Shown here: positions 8,638 through 16,753 of the stretch, piece after piece | Layout of the letters: each line of letters starts with the position of its first letter | Position numbering within the stretch: the stretch's first letter is position 1 | From: Gammaproteobacteria bacterium | Lineage (GTDB): Bacteria > Pseudomonadota > Gammaproteobacteria > Pseudomonadales > Azotimanducaceae | Assembly (NCBI GenBank): GCA_026708185.1 | Contig: JAPOVK010000036.1 | Span: 36,789-100,788 of the forward strand | DNA: 64,000 bases | Direction: 5' to 3' | The notes under the pieces: generated by a model | Seen by the model: the letters and a program-made list of their open reading frames with translations, nothing else | What the model was told of the DNA's origin: nothing | Databases searched by the model: none | Made by a program: the position numbers and the translations under genes

Positions 8638-9498
8638 ATGCCGATCGCTTACGAGACAACCGAAGAGGCCAAGGAACTCAGGCGCTACCTCTACGACCTC
8701 CACGGGGTCCTCGTCGTCGAGAACGTGTTGAGCCCGGCCCAGGTTGCCGAACTGAATGCGATCCTCGACGAGAAACTCCCGGAGTTCCCCGAGGACTGGC
8801 GCGAGCGTGCCAAGAGTGCGCCCCAAGGGCTCTACAACTTCTATCGGTTCGGGGCCGCGGGCGGTTCGCACGGGACGCACCCGGGATTCCTGGATTTCGG
8901 TCAGCCGTTCTGCGAGCTCATGGACCACCCGCTGACCATGGAGATGATGCGCGCCCAACTCGGCGACTGCTTCCGTCTCGACCGGATCTTCGGGATGCGG
9001 ATGCGGGAGGGGATGCCGAGCGGTCGACTGCACTCGGACTACGGGCCGTCGCACCCGTTCACCGCCGCCAAGCCCGGCGAGTACTACCCGCAACCGGGCC
9101 ACCAGGCCCGTCATGGTTTCGCCGTCGCCGCGTTCAACCTGACGGACTGCGGCCCGGAGACCGGCGGCCTATGCTGCATTCCGGGCAGCCACAATACCCA
9201 CATCCGACTGCCGCAGAGCATCCGCGACGAGCGGTTCGACGACGTGGTGCAGGTGCCAACCGCGCCTGCTGGCAGCGTGACGTTCTTCACGGAAGCGACG
9301 ACCCACGGCACGCGCCGATGGACGGCGAACCACGAACGCCGTTCACTGCTCTACAAGTACTGCGCGTCGCAGTTGGTGTGGTCTCGGGCCAGGGTCCGAG
9401 CGCCTGAGGGCATTGAGCTGACCGAGCGCCAGCAGCGTTTGCTCGAAGAGCCCGCCGGCGCTCACTGGTTCTTCGAGTCCCTGTTCGACGACGGCTGA
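8638..9498 (+). CDS. PhyH-family Fe(II)/2-oxoglutarate dioxygenase
   Basis: 286 residues from ATG 8638, 23 bases after the Rieske stop with GGGGAG upstream. The iron triad is visible: RLHSDYG (His and Asp) near residue 127 and the distal His in TTHGTRRWT near 222. GLCCIPGSHNTH near 180 and an RRS element for 2-oxoglutarate complete the double-stranded beta-helix. The family hydroxylates small substrates including acyl-CoAs. The last 40 bases of the gene are echoed at 10496-10534, where a fragment of a related gene appears to survive. Confidence 0.88.
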   Translation: MPIAYETTEEAKELRRYLYDLHGVLVVENVLSPAQVAELNAILDEKLPEFPEDWRERAKSAPQGLYNFYRFGAAGGSHGTHPGFLDFGQPFCELMDHPLTMEMMRAQLGDCFRLDRIFGMRMREGMPSGRLHSDYGPSHPFTAAKPGEYYPQPGHQARHGFAVAAFNLTDCGPETGGLCCIPGSHNTHIRLPQSIRDERFDDVVQVPTAPAGSVTFFTEATTHGTRRWTANHERRSLLYKYCASQLVWSRARVRAPEGIELTERQQRLLEEPAGAHWFFESLFDDG

Positions 9499-9502
9499 CG
9501 GT
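9463..9502 (+). repeat. Left copy of an imperfect direct repeat (PhyH 3' end)
   Basis: These 40 bases, covering the last codons of the PhyH gene (His-Trp-Phe-Phe-Glu-Ser) and its stop, match 10496-10534 with about three mismatches and one missing base. The AbrB/VapC module lies between the copies. Confidence 0.6.
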
Positions 9503-9673
9503 GGTGCGGGGACGCCACGTCCGCAACCCGGCCGTCCGACAGAAGGGATCTGGCAAAAGACTACGGCCCGAACGGGATCCGACGCGTTAATGGGACTGCG
9601 CGAACGCCCTTGAATGCAGCGCCGGGAATACTCGAAGCCGCCTAGCGTGAGGGACGGGCCGCCCAATGCCGGA

Positions 9674-9703
9674 TTGACCCAAGCTTGCCACTCAAACTAC
9701 CAT
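9674..9703 (+). promoter_or_regulatory. Predicted promoter of the toxin-antitoxin pair
   Basis: TTGACC (9674-9679), an 18-base spacer and TACCAT (9698-9703). Only six bases separate the -10 box from the antitoxin ATG at 9710, which predicts a leaderless message. Confidence 0.5.
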
Positions 9704-9709
9704 TGCGGC

Positions 9710-9976
9710 ATGGTCGTTACCATCGACAGCGCGGGCCGTCTCGTCGTGCCCAAAACGCTACGGGAGCAGTTCAACCTGACGCCCGGGTGTGAACTGGAGA
9801 TCGATGCGGTTGGCGACGGGATTACCATCCGTAGAGCAGACACCGAACCAGCCCTTGTCCGGAAGCTCGGCATTCTCGTGCACCACGGCACGACACGGAC
9901 TTCCTTGGACATCGGCGATTTCGTCCGCGCGGAACGCGATGCGCGCCTCTCCCGGATCGCACGACCCCTCGACTGA
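9710..9976 (+). CDS. AbrB/MazE-type antitoxin
   Basis: 88 residues from ATG 9710. The N-terminal half is a swapped-hairpin AbrB DNA-binding domain: VVTIDSAGRLVVPKTLREQ, then FNLTPGCELEIDAVGDGI. The C-terminal half (about residues 45-88) would bind and neutralise the toxin. The next gene, a PIN-domain toxin, starts on the base after the stop codon. Such antitoxins usually repress their own promoter, here 9674-9703. Confidence 0.88.
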   Translation: MVVTIDSAGRLVVPKTLREQFNLTPGCELEIDAVGDGITIRRADTEPALVRKLGILVHHGTTRTSLDIGDFVRAERDARLSRIARPLD

Positions 9977-10408
9977 GTGCGAACGCTGTTCGACACATCG
10001 GTACTGGTTGGGGCCATGGTTGACCAGTTGGGAAACCACGAGGCCGCCTTCCGCGCATTCCATCGCTTCACGTCCGACGAGCACTCAGGTTGTTGTTCGA
10101 CCCATGCCGTTGCGGAGTGCTACGCAACGCTGACAGCTCTCCCGGTCGCGACGCGGATCTCGCCCGATGAGGCGCGGACTCTCGTCGAGGAAACGGTCGT
10201 TGCTCGCTTGGACGTCCTCGCCATTTCGCCGAACGACTACCGCGACGTGCTCCGCGAAGTTGCCGGACTCGGTCTCCGCAGTGGCGCAATCTACGATGCT
10301 CTGCACGCGGGCTGCGCACGCAAGGACCGCGTTGACCAGATTCTCACTTACAACCTGTCCGACTTTGCGCGGTTCGACCTCGGCGGCATTGCCGTTGTGG
10401 CGCCGTGA
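9977..10408 (+). CDS. vapC: PIN-domain ribonuclease toxin (VapC)
   Basis: 143 residues from GTG 9977, immediately after the antitoxin stop. The acidic site of the PIN fold is visible: LFDTSVLV (Asp6), AVAECYATL (Glu47), GAIYDALH (Asp107) and NLSDFARF (Asp129). The protein would cleave RNA when the antitoxin is lost. It appears intact. The pair sits between two copies of a 40-bp partial duplication, suggesting that the module arrived or moved with a local rearrangement. Confidence 0.9.
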   Translation: MRTLFDTSVLVGAMVDQLGNHEAAFRAFHRFTSDEHSGCCSTHAVAECYATLTALPVATRISPDEARTLVEETVVARLDVLAISPNDYRDVLREVAGLGLRSGAIYDALHAGCARKDRVDQILTYNLSDFARFDLGGIAVVAP

Positions 10409-10495
10409 GTTAAGAGCAGCGTTACGCCCTGGCGGGCAAGGGCGTGGCAGTCGGGTTCAGAACGAGAAACGCGATAGAGGCCCAGCGGGTTGCGC

Positions 10496-10534
10496 CACTG
10501 GTTCTTCGAGTCCTGTTCGCCGACGGCCAACGGT
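10496..10534 (+). repeat. Right copy of the PhyH 3'-end repeat
   Basis: 39 bases nearly identical to 9463-9502 but with one base lost and three substitutions; read in the matching frame it still gives His-Trp-Phe-Phe-Glu-Ser before diverging and losing the stop. It lies in the 145-bp gap after vapC, with no other gene signal there, and looks like the relic of a second PhyH-type gene. Confidence 0.55.
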
Positions 10535-10553
10535 CATCGGCGCGGCGGATGAG

Positions 10554-11213
10554 TCACTGCGGCTCGACGTCCGGCCCGTCGGCGACGTAGGCGCGATGTG
10601 CGCCGAGGATGTCATCGGCTCGGAGTGAAGGCTTCAGAAGAACCCGCATCGTCAGCCGGTAGCGTCGCCCAGCTTGCGGTGACGGGATGACCCAGAAGAA
10701 GCCCCACGCCGGTCCCCCGAACGCTGGTGCGAGCGGGTTGACCACGAAACGGACATACTGGCGCTGGGATGCCGGGAAGAGCACGGCATAGGAAAGGTCT
10801 TCGACGATTCCGAAGTAAAACGGCTCATCGAACCGGGTGGATGAGTCGGCGTAGTAGTAGGTCGGCGGCGGAGGTTCCGGCCGGCCAAGTCCAGGATTCG
10901 GCAGGCCGCTCGGATGTACGACCCGCCCGGGAGTCTGGGCGTGACCGTTGAAGTGGACCCAGGGGCTGGCTTTCGGATGTCGAGCGTTGTCGTGGCCGCG
11001 GAAGGTCACTCCCGTGTAAATCGGTGCCTTGACGATCGTTGCGAAAAACAGCGCAAGCGACCCTAGGGGCCACTGGCGGCGGGACGTTGTTGCATCAATG
11101 GCGACGTCGACCGCGTGCGGTGGCGTGGCCGTGTAGGTGATGTCGCATGCGGTCTCAGCGCAGGCCGTGGGCCGATAGCTAAGGGTGCACCCATCGGGCC
11201 GAATGTCGCGCAA
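10554..11213 (-). CDS. Hypothetical protein with unclear 5' end
   Basis: 219 residues from TTG 11213, no recognised domain. Features are a hydrophobic stretch (SLALFFATIVKAPIYTGVTF), a GHDNARHPKASPWVHFNGH segment, a Pro-rich loop with three Tyr, and a beta-rich C-terminal half ending in an LTMRVLLKPSL strand. The frame stays open and protein-like upstream to about 11334 (reading LTLEHYIGVPPDAPEYVQYE, then PCYSPKAL) but contains no ATG, GTG or TTG before a stop there. The gene may therefore be 5'-truncated or frameshifted, with the true N-terminus in another frame (an ATG exists at 11352). Confidence 0.55.
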   Translation of the reverse strand: MRDIRPDGCTLSYRPTACAETACDITYTATPPHAVDVAIDATTSRRQWPLGSLALFFATIVKAPIYTGVTFRGHDNARHPKASPWVHFNGHAQTPGRVVHPSGLPNPGLGRPEPPPPTYYYADSSTRFDEPFYFGIVEDLSYAVLFPASQRQYVRFVVNPLAPAFGGPAWGFFWVIPSPQAGRRYRLTMRVLLKPSLRADDILGAHRAYVADGPDVEPQ

Positions 11214-11387
11214 AGCCTTCGGCGAATAGCAGGGCTCGTATTGGACGTATTCGGGAGCGTCCGGGGGAACGCCGATGTAGTGCTCGAGTGTCAGGGCGGG
11301 GGAGAGGAGCCAATCGGTCGAAGACGCAGCGTGTGATCAGGGCTGACGCCATGGGTGGGCTCGTTGCTGCGAGATGACTCTCGGAGA

Positions 11388-12362
11388 CTACCAGTCCAGA
11401 CGCGTCGCCTGACGGATCGTCTCGTTGGCGATCCCGGCGTGGATCGCGTGAGCGTAGCTCGAGAGGGGCTCGTCGCGCGGCGAGGGGACTGCGAACTCCT
11501 CGCTGACGAGTCGCTTGATGCCCCGCACGACGGTGTCGGCTACTGCGAGCAAGCCTTCGGCCGGCGGGTGGGTCGCAAGGCTCGCCACGCCGTCGCGGAC
11601 AGAAACCGGGCAATTGGGCAGGAGGTCGAAATGCGTAAGGCGCCACTTGAACGCCGGAACGTAGCTCCTGTTCCAGCAGAACGCCGCCTCTACCACTTCG
11701 TCGACGAAACGGGATCGACATTGCGAGAACGTGGCAAGGTCGCCGCGTTGCCACGCGCGCACAAGGTTGTATTCGGGTCCCGCATTCCAGGCCCGGAATA
11801 GCGCGCGGGCGAGGAGGGCTCTTTGTATGTCGGGTGGCGGATACCGTACGAAGCGTCGCCAGAGATCCTCGAACTGGTCAGCCGGATCGTGGAAAACCGC
11901 ACCTTGACTGGCGTCGAACATGCGCTCGGACCACGGCCGGCCGAGGAAACTCTGTGCATTCAAGTGCGGCAACCAATCGACGTCGTGCTTCGGCAGCGTC
12001 CGGTAACCGGTCAGGCGGTAGAGGAAACCGAAGATCTCTTGGGCGTTCGTCCTTCTCGGTTCTGGCCCGTCGTAGCCACGCCACTCGACGTCTTCGACCG
12101 AGTCGGGGAACTGCTGCAGCGCACGCCTGAGTCGGCGTCCATGGATGCGCCAGGCCGGATCCGGCAGAAGGAAGGTGAGATACGGCCCCCACATATGGTC
12201 GCGTGATATCGCGTCGTCCATGCCAGCGTTCTGCGATGTGCCGCCGACGCAGGCGACCGAACAGGCGTCGAGAAGCCCCATGCGTTCAAGGAACTCCCGA
12301 CCGTGATTCTCGAACAGACGCCGAGAATACTCGAGGCCACCCGGTTCGTCGGGGTCGTTCAA
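11388..12362 (-). CDS. DUF4037 domain protein
   Basis: 324 residues from TTG 12362. The N-terminal segment PGGLEYSRRLFENHGREFL and the following DDAISRDHMWGPYLTFLL match the start of DUF4037 proteins, which carry a nucleotidyltransferase-like region followed by a helical domain. The middle contains FGFLYRLTGYRTLPK and RMFDASQGAVFHDP; the C-terminal half is helical. Role unknown. It lies 40 bases behind the aldo/keto reductase on the same strand. A short DNA echo of its first codons occurs near 9614-9640. Confidence 0.8.
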   Translation of the reverse strand: MNDPDEPGGLEYSRRLFENHGREFLERMGLLDACSVACVGGTSQNAGMDDAISRDHMWGPYLTFLLPDPAWRIHGRRLRRALQQFPDSVEDVEWRGYDGPEPRRTNAQEIFGFLYRLTGYRTLPKHDVDWLPHLNAQSFLGRPWSERMFDASQGAVFHDPADQFEDLWRRFVRYPPPDIQRALLARALFRAWNAGPEYNLVRAWQRGDLATFSQCRSRFVDEVVEAAFCWNRSYVPAFKWRLTHFDLLPNCPVSVRDGVASLATHPPAEGLLAVADTVVRGIKRLVSEEFAVPSPRDEPLSSYAHAIHAGIANETIRQATRLDW

Positions 12363-12402
12363 GGGAACGAGGTCGCGTCCCGGCAGTGGGACCCGCTCGA
12401 CA

Positions 12403-13284
12403 TTAGACGCCGTCCGATACGCCGCGCACGAATAGCGGCTCGATGCCGAGGGTGCGACCGTCGTCCCGCAATTCGGCGTCGCTCGGCCCTGCCCCGGCTG
12501 CGGCGGCGGCTTCGAGGGTTGCGCGCAGCAGCGTCGTATCGCTTGAAGTGTTCAGGAAGACGCCGGGCCGCGACAGCACGAAGCGCACCGCACGCTTGAG
12601 CGCGGCGTGGTCGCGGATCGGGCGGTACCAACTGTGCCGCGGCTCGTCGTCGCCGCCACGCCAGCGTCGGCGAGCGATGCTCTTGATGGTCTGGAAGGCG
12701 ACGCCACGTTCCAGGCACGTGGCGTGGAGTTCCTCGAAATCCTGGGCGTACTCCGGTTGTGCGAGCATCGCGAAGTTGCACGGTACGAGGACCGAGTCGA
12801 ACGGGAATCGGTGCAGGCTCTCAAGGTGCCTCTTGGGGGCGAACGTGCCGTGGCCGGTTACGCCGATGAAGCGCACAAGGCCGGCGTCGCGCGCGGCAAC
12901 CAACGCTTCGAGGGCGCCACCGGGCTCCAATGCGACGTCCTGTTCTTCCGTCTCGACCAGATTGTGCAGTTGGATGAGGTCGATCTGGTCGACGTCCAAG
13001 CGGTCGAGCGATCGCGCGAGGCTCTCACGTGCTCCCACGGCGTCCCTCGCGCCGGTTTTCGTCGCGAGGAAGAAGCGGTCCCTGTGCTTCGCCATCCACG
13101 GCGCGATTCGCAGCTCGGAATCGCCGTAGCCCGCGGCCGTGTCGATATGGTTGACGCCGAACTCCAAGAGCAGGTCGAGCACGGCGTCCGCCTTCTCCTG
13201 GCGCATGGAGCCGAGAGCCGCCGCCCCGAAGATCGTGCGAGTGCTCATGTGGCCGGTGTGGCCGAAAGCAATGCGTTCGATCAT
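12403..13284 (-). CDS. Aldo/keto reductase
   Basis: 293 residues from ATG 13284 with AGGAAG upstream. The (beta/alpha)8 NADPH-dependent fold is indicated by FGVNHIDTAAGYGDSE (catalytic Asp and Tyr) near residue 42, FFLATKTG (catalytic Lys) near 71, and IDLIQLHNL near 100 with the His. The C-terminal cofactor-binding segment is GVFLNTSSDTTLLRATLEAA. It would reduce aldehydes or ketones in the cytoplasm. It lies between the D-aminoacylase and the DUF4037 gene on the same strand, spaced so that a common transcript is possible. Confidence 0.88.
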   Translation of the reverse strand: MIERIAFGHTGHMSTRTIFGAAALGSMRQEKADAVLDLLLEFGVNHIDTAAGYGDSELRIAPWMAKHRDRFFLATKTGARDAVGARESLARSLDRLDVDQIDLIQLHNLVETEEQDVALEPGGALEALVAARDAGLVRFIGVTGHGTFAPKRHLESLHRFPFDSVLVPCNFAMLAQPEYAQDFEELHATCLERGVAFQTIKSIARRRWRGGDDEPRHSWYRPIRDHAALKRAVRFVLSRPGVFLNTSSDTTLLRATLEAAAAAGAGPSDAELRDDGRTLGIEPLFVRGVSDGV

Positions 13285-13374
13285 GGTCTTCCTCGACTGG
13301 CCGTTTTCGCCCTAGACACGCGTCAGCAGGCGCTGCGCGGACGTGCCCGCACGGCGCCTGCCGAAGCGCTTGAC

Positions 13375-15018
13375 CTACGCCTGGTGGCGCAGCACGTGTC
13401 CCGCGCGAGCCCCCGTATGCTCGCCATCGACGACGTTCACCTCGCCGTTGACGATGGTCGTCTTGTAGCCCTTGGAACGCTGGATGTAGCGCGGTGCGCC
13501 GCCGGGGAAGTCGTGCACCAGTTGCGGCTGGCACTCGATGACGGCGTCGGCGTCGAACACGTTCACGTCCGCTCGCATGCCTGGCTTCAGCAGGCCCCGG
13601 TCGGTCAGGCCGATCACCCGGGCAGGGCCCGAGGTGAGCCGGCGGATGCCTTCGCCCATGCTGTAGCGTCCGCTGTCACGCACCCAGTGCGACAGCAGGA
13701 ACGTGGACCAGCCGGCGTCCATGATCTGCGAGACGTGTGCACCGGCGTCGCCGAGGCCCGGGAAGACGTGCTCGTGTTCGATCAGGTCGCCGAGCGCGTT
13801 CATGTTCGGCGCGAAGGCGCGGTAGTTGAATAGGCCGAGGCCCTTGCTCTCGCGGGACAGGCGCAGGAAGGTCTCGCACCAGTGCTCGCCCGCCGCGTCG
13901 GCCATCGTCTGCAGGCTGGCCTCCGGCCCCGCCGTGTAGTCCGGCGTCTCGCCGACACCGAGGTAGAACAGGTTCTTCACCGGCAGCCGCATGGCGCTTT
14001 CGCGCTTCGCCTCGGCGACGAGCCTGGCGACGGTGTCGGCGTCGCTGATCGCCTTCAACCGCCCGGCGAGGTCCAGCTTGCGGAGCGAGTCCCACGTCTC
14101 GCCGGCCACCGGCAGCCGGGACTGCAGCCCGTACATGGAGCCCGAACTGCGTACGTGCGTGATCGCGGTCACGTCGCCGGCTTCGGCGCGCAACTCCTCG
14201 AGGGCCTGCTTGCGTTCCAATCCGGACTCGCCGCCAGGTCCGGCCCCGTAGCTGAACAGCACGCGGCCGTGTGTCGTGCTGGCGATTTGCTTGAGCACGT
14301 CGAAGTTGGCGCCGACGGCCTGCATCAAGGCGTTTCGCGGTCCCACCGCCTTGCCGATCTCCACGAGTTCGGCCGGATCCGCGAAGGTGCCCGGCACGGA
14401 GCGGCCGTCGGGCAGCCGATGCGGCGCGTGGCGATTGGTCGAGAAGCCGACCGCGCCGCGGTCGATGCTCGCCCCGACGATGTCCGCCATCTGACGGCGC
14501 TCGTCGTCGCTCGCCTGTTCCTCCACGGCACGCTCGCCCATGACGTAGAAGCGGACCGCACAGTGGCCGACCATGCCCGCGACGTTGATGCCGGGTTTGA
14601 GCCGCTCGATGGCGTCGAGATAGCCGCCGTAGTCCTCCCAGTCCCAGGGGAGCCCCGTGAGGATCGCGTTCTTAGGGATGTCTTCGACGGTCTCCATCAT
14701 GCCGGCGAGTAGCTCCTGGTCGCTCGGCTTGCACGGCGCGAACGTCACGCCGCAGTTCCCCATCAGCACGGTCGTTACGCCGTGCCAGCTCACGGGCGTG
14801 AGCGCGGGATCCCAGCCGATCTGCGCATCCAGGTGCGTGTGCAGGTCGATGAACCCGGGCGTGACGGTCATCCCCTGGGCGTCGATCTCCTGCTTGCCGC
14901 GGTGGCTGACTTCGCCGACTTCGCTGATGCGTCCGTCGCTGATGGCGAGGTCGCCGGCTACGGGTTCGGCGCCCGTGCCGTCGACGAGGTCGCCACCTCG
15001 GATCACGATGTCGTGCAT
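13375..15018 (-). CDS. N-acyl-D-amino-acid deacylase family amidohydrolase
   Basis: 547 residues from ATG 15018 with GGGGAGAG upstream; an ATG at 15048 is in frame but has no ribosome site. The metal-dependent hydrolase motifs are GFIDLHTHLDAQIGWDP (HxH), HGVTTVLMGNCGVTFAP (with the Cys ligand of D-aminoacylases), and GLGDAGAHVSQIMD. The C-terminal beta-sandwich carries KGYKTTIVNGEVNVVDGEHTGARAG. Family members release D-amino acids from N-acyl derivatives or hydrolyse related cyclic amides. A second, divergent member lies at 29355-31061. Confidence 0.88.
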   Translation of the reverse strand: MHDIVIRGGDLVDGTGAEPVAGDLAISDGRISEVGEVSHRGKQEIDAQGMTVTPGFIDLHTHLDAQIGWDPALTPVSWHGVTTVLMGNCGVTFAPCKPSDQELLAGMMETVEDIPKNAILTGLPWDWEDYGGYLDAIERLKPGINVAGMVGHCAVRFYVMGERAVEEQASDDERRQMADIVGASIDRGAVGFSTNRHAPHRLPDGRSVPGTFADPAELVEIGKAVGPRNALMQAVGANFDVLKQIASTTHGRVLFSYGAGPGGESGLERKQALEELRAEAGDVTAITHVRSSGSMYGLQSRLPVAGETWDSLRKLDLAGRLKAISDADTVARLVAEAKRESAMRLPVKNLFYLGVGETPDYTAGPEASLQTMADAAGEHWCETFLRLSRESKGLGLFNYRAFAPNMNALGDLIEHEHVFPGLGDAGAHVSQIMDAGWSTFLLSHWVRDSGRYSMGEGIRRLTSGPARVIGLTDRGLLKPGMRADVNVFDADAVIECQPQLVHDFPGGAPRYIQRSKGYKTTIVNGEVNVVDGEHTGARAGHVLRHQA

Positions 15019-15108
15019 TGGGTCTCTCCCCTTGATTGCCTCAATCAACTGATTCCCTCAAGCGAACATCGTCGTGCGCGGGTCGCCGGGTGTCAAGACG
15101 TGACCGAC

Positions 15109-15127
15109 GCGACCGCTTCGCGGTCGC
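15109..15127. repeat. Palindromic hairpin repeat, copy 1
   Basis: GCGACCGC, TTC, GCGGTCGC: a perfect 8-bp stem with a 3-base loop. The reverse complement of the same 19-mer is found at 22152-22170 and 50927-50945. It lies in the 186-bp gap between the divergent D-aminoacylase and DNA ligase genes. Confidence 0.8.
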
Positions 15128-15130
15128 CCC

Positions 15131-15153
15131 GAGAATTCGCTGTGCGAATTCTC
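15131..15153. repeat. Second palindrome beside the hairpin repeat
   Basis: GAGAATTCGC, TGT, GCGAATTCTC is a perfect 10-bp inverted repeat only three bases after the 15109-15127 hairpin. It sits just upstream of a TATGAT hexamer (15168-15173) that may be the -10 box of the DNA ligase gene, so it could act as an operator or as part of a compound repeat. Confidence 0.7.
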
Positions 15154-15204
15154 AAGACGGTGCCCGCTATGATGGCGGTCTCCTAGCTTGCCGGTGTCGT
15201 CCAG

Positions 15205-16737
15205 TTGAAGCTTCACCGCCTCGTCGGCGTGTCCAGATCGGTCGCCGCGACGCGCAGCAGGAACGCCAAGCGCGATGCGCTGGCGGAGGCGATCCGGGCG
15301 ATGGCGCCGGACGAGCGGGCTGTGGGGGTCGCCTACCTGTCCGGATCCCTGCCGCAAGGCCGTGTGGGCGTGGGCCCCGCGGCGCTCCAGGACAGCGCCA
15401 ACGTGCCCGCGAGCGCGGCGCCGACGGTATCCGTGACCGAGGTCGACGAAGCGATCGAGCGCGTACGGAATGCTGCGGGCCCCGGGTCGGCGGCGGTGAA
15501 GCGCGACACGCTGCGCGGGCTCTTCGGGCGTTGCGTGCCGGAAGAGCAACTGTTCCTCGTTCGCCTTCTGGTCGGCGAGGTGCGGCAAGGCGCGCTTGAC
15601 GGGGTCATGGTCGAGGCCATCGCCTTGGCCTCGGGTTGCAGCGCTGCCTACGTGCGCCATGCCCACATGTTGCAGGGTAGTCTGCCTCGCGTGGCGGACG
15701 TTGCGATGACTGCGGGCGAGCCCGGTCTGCGCCGTATCCGCCTGTCCGTAGGCACACCGGTGCAGTCGATGCTTGCGCAGACCGCGACCGAGGTCGGCGA
15801 AGCGGTCGCCGCCATGCCGAGTGCTCTGCTCGACACCAAGATGGACGGCGCACGCGTTCAGGTGCACAAGTCGGGTAGCGACGTGGCGGTGTTCTCGCGC
15901 CAACACAACGACGTCTCGGCGAGCGTCCCCGAGGTGGTCGAGGCGGTTGCCGCCATGCCCGCGTCCGACCTCGTTCTCGACGGCGAGGTTGTCGCCTTCG
16001 ACGGCAACGGCCGCCCGCTACCCTTCCAGACGACGATGCGCCGCTTCGGTCGCCGCCAGAACGTCGCCGCCCTGCGTCGCGACCTGCCCGTTCAACCCTA
16101 CTTCTTCGACTGCTTGCATGCCGACGGGGAAGACGCGATCGGTTCGCCGCTGACCGAGCGCGTCGGGCTTCTCGACACGTTCGTCCCCGGCGCGCTGCAC
16201 ATGCCGCGGATGCTGACGGGCGACTCCACTGCCGCACGCGACTTCCTCCAGGGGGCGCTCGATGCGGGGCACGAGGGCGTGATGGTGAAGGACCCCGCGT
16301 CCGCCTACGCGGCGGGCAGCCGCGGCAAGGCCTGGCTCAAGGTCAAGCCGGCGCACACTCTCGACCTCGTCGTGCTGGCGGCGGAGTGGGGGCACGGCCG
16401 TCGCCAGGGCTGGCTTAGCAACCTGCACCTGGGCGCTCGCGACCCCGACGGCGGCGGATTCGTGATGCTCGGCAAGACCTTCAAGGGCCTCACCGACGAG
16501 ATGCTGGACTGGCAGACGCGGGCGCTGCTCGACCTCGAGGTCTCCCGTGACCGGTATGTCGTCCACGTCGAGCCGCGCCTGGTCGTCGAGATCCTCTGCA
16601 ACGAGGTGCAGACGAGTCCGCACTATCCGGCGGGCTTGGCGCTCCGCTTCGCTCGCGTCAAGCGCTACCGCCCGGACAAGCCCGCCACCGCGGCCGATAC
16701 GCTGGACGCGGTGCGCGCCTTGCACACCGGGCCCTAG
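15205..16737 (+). CDS. ATP-dependent DNA ligase
   Basis: 510 residues from TTG 15205. The N-terminal 190 residues form the helical DNA-binding domain; the nucleotidyltransferase follows with the lysine motif LLDTKMDGARVQVH near residue 211, FSRQHNDVS, VLDGEVVAFD near 256, HEGVMVKDP near 356 and AWLKVKPAHTLDLVV near 376. The C-terminal OB fold follows. This is the LigB-like ATP-dependent class, which seals nicks using ATP and is accessory to the NAD-dependent replicative ligase in bacteria. No Ku gene is adjacent, so a role in end joining is not supported. Convergent with the ankyrin gene. Confidence 0.9.
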   Translation: MKLHRLVGVSRSVAATRSRNAKRDALAEAIRAMAPDERAVGVAYLSGSLPQGRVGVGPAALQDSANVPASAAPTVSVTEVDEAIERVRNAAGPGSAAVKRDTLRGLFGRCVPEEQLFLVRLLVGEVRQGALDGVMVEAIALASGCSAAYVRHAHMLQGSLPRVADVAMTAGEPGLRRIRLSVGTPVQSMLAQTATEVGEAVAAMPSALLDTKMDGARVQVHKSGSDVAVFSRQHNDVSASVPEVVEAVAAMPASDLVLDGEVVAFDGNGRPLPFQTTMRRFGRRQNVAALRRDLPVQPYFFDCLHADGEDAIGSPLTERVGLLDTFVPGALHMPRMLTGDSTAARDFLQGALDAGHEGVMVKDPASAYAAGSRGKAWLKVKPAHTLDLVVLAAEWGHGRRQGWLSNLHLGARDPDGGGFVMLGKTFKGLTDEMLDWQTRALLDLEVSRDRYVVHVEPRLVVEILCNEVQTSPHYPAGLALRFARVKRYRPDKPATAADTLDAVRALHTGP

Positions 16738-16753
16738 CTATAGCTATGGCTAG
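16734..16753. repeat. 20-bp near-palindrome containing both convergent stop codons
   Basis: CTAGCTATAGCTATGGCTAG reads almost the same on both strands (one mismatched pair). It contains the TAG of the DNA ligase gene on the plus strand and the TAG of the ankyrin gene on the minus strand. It may act as a bidirectional transcript end, although there is no T-run. Confidence 0.5.

Noticed and set aside
12607..13833. A 408-residue plus-strand frame over the aldo/keto reductase and D-aminoacylase genes
   Set aside because: It crosses two real genes in antisense, has no domain, and no ribosome site supports it.
15205..16737. Ku/LigD-type non-homologous end joining locus
   Set aside because: The ligase has only DNA-binding, nucleotidyltransferase and OB parts; no polymerase or phosphoesterase domain and no ku gene nearby.
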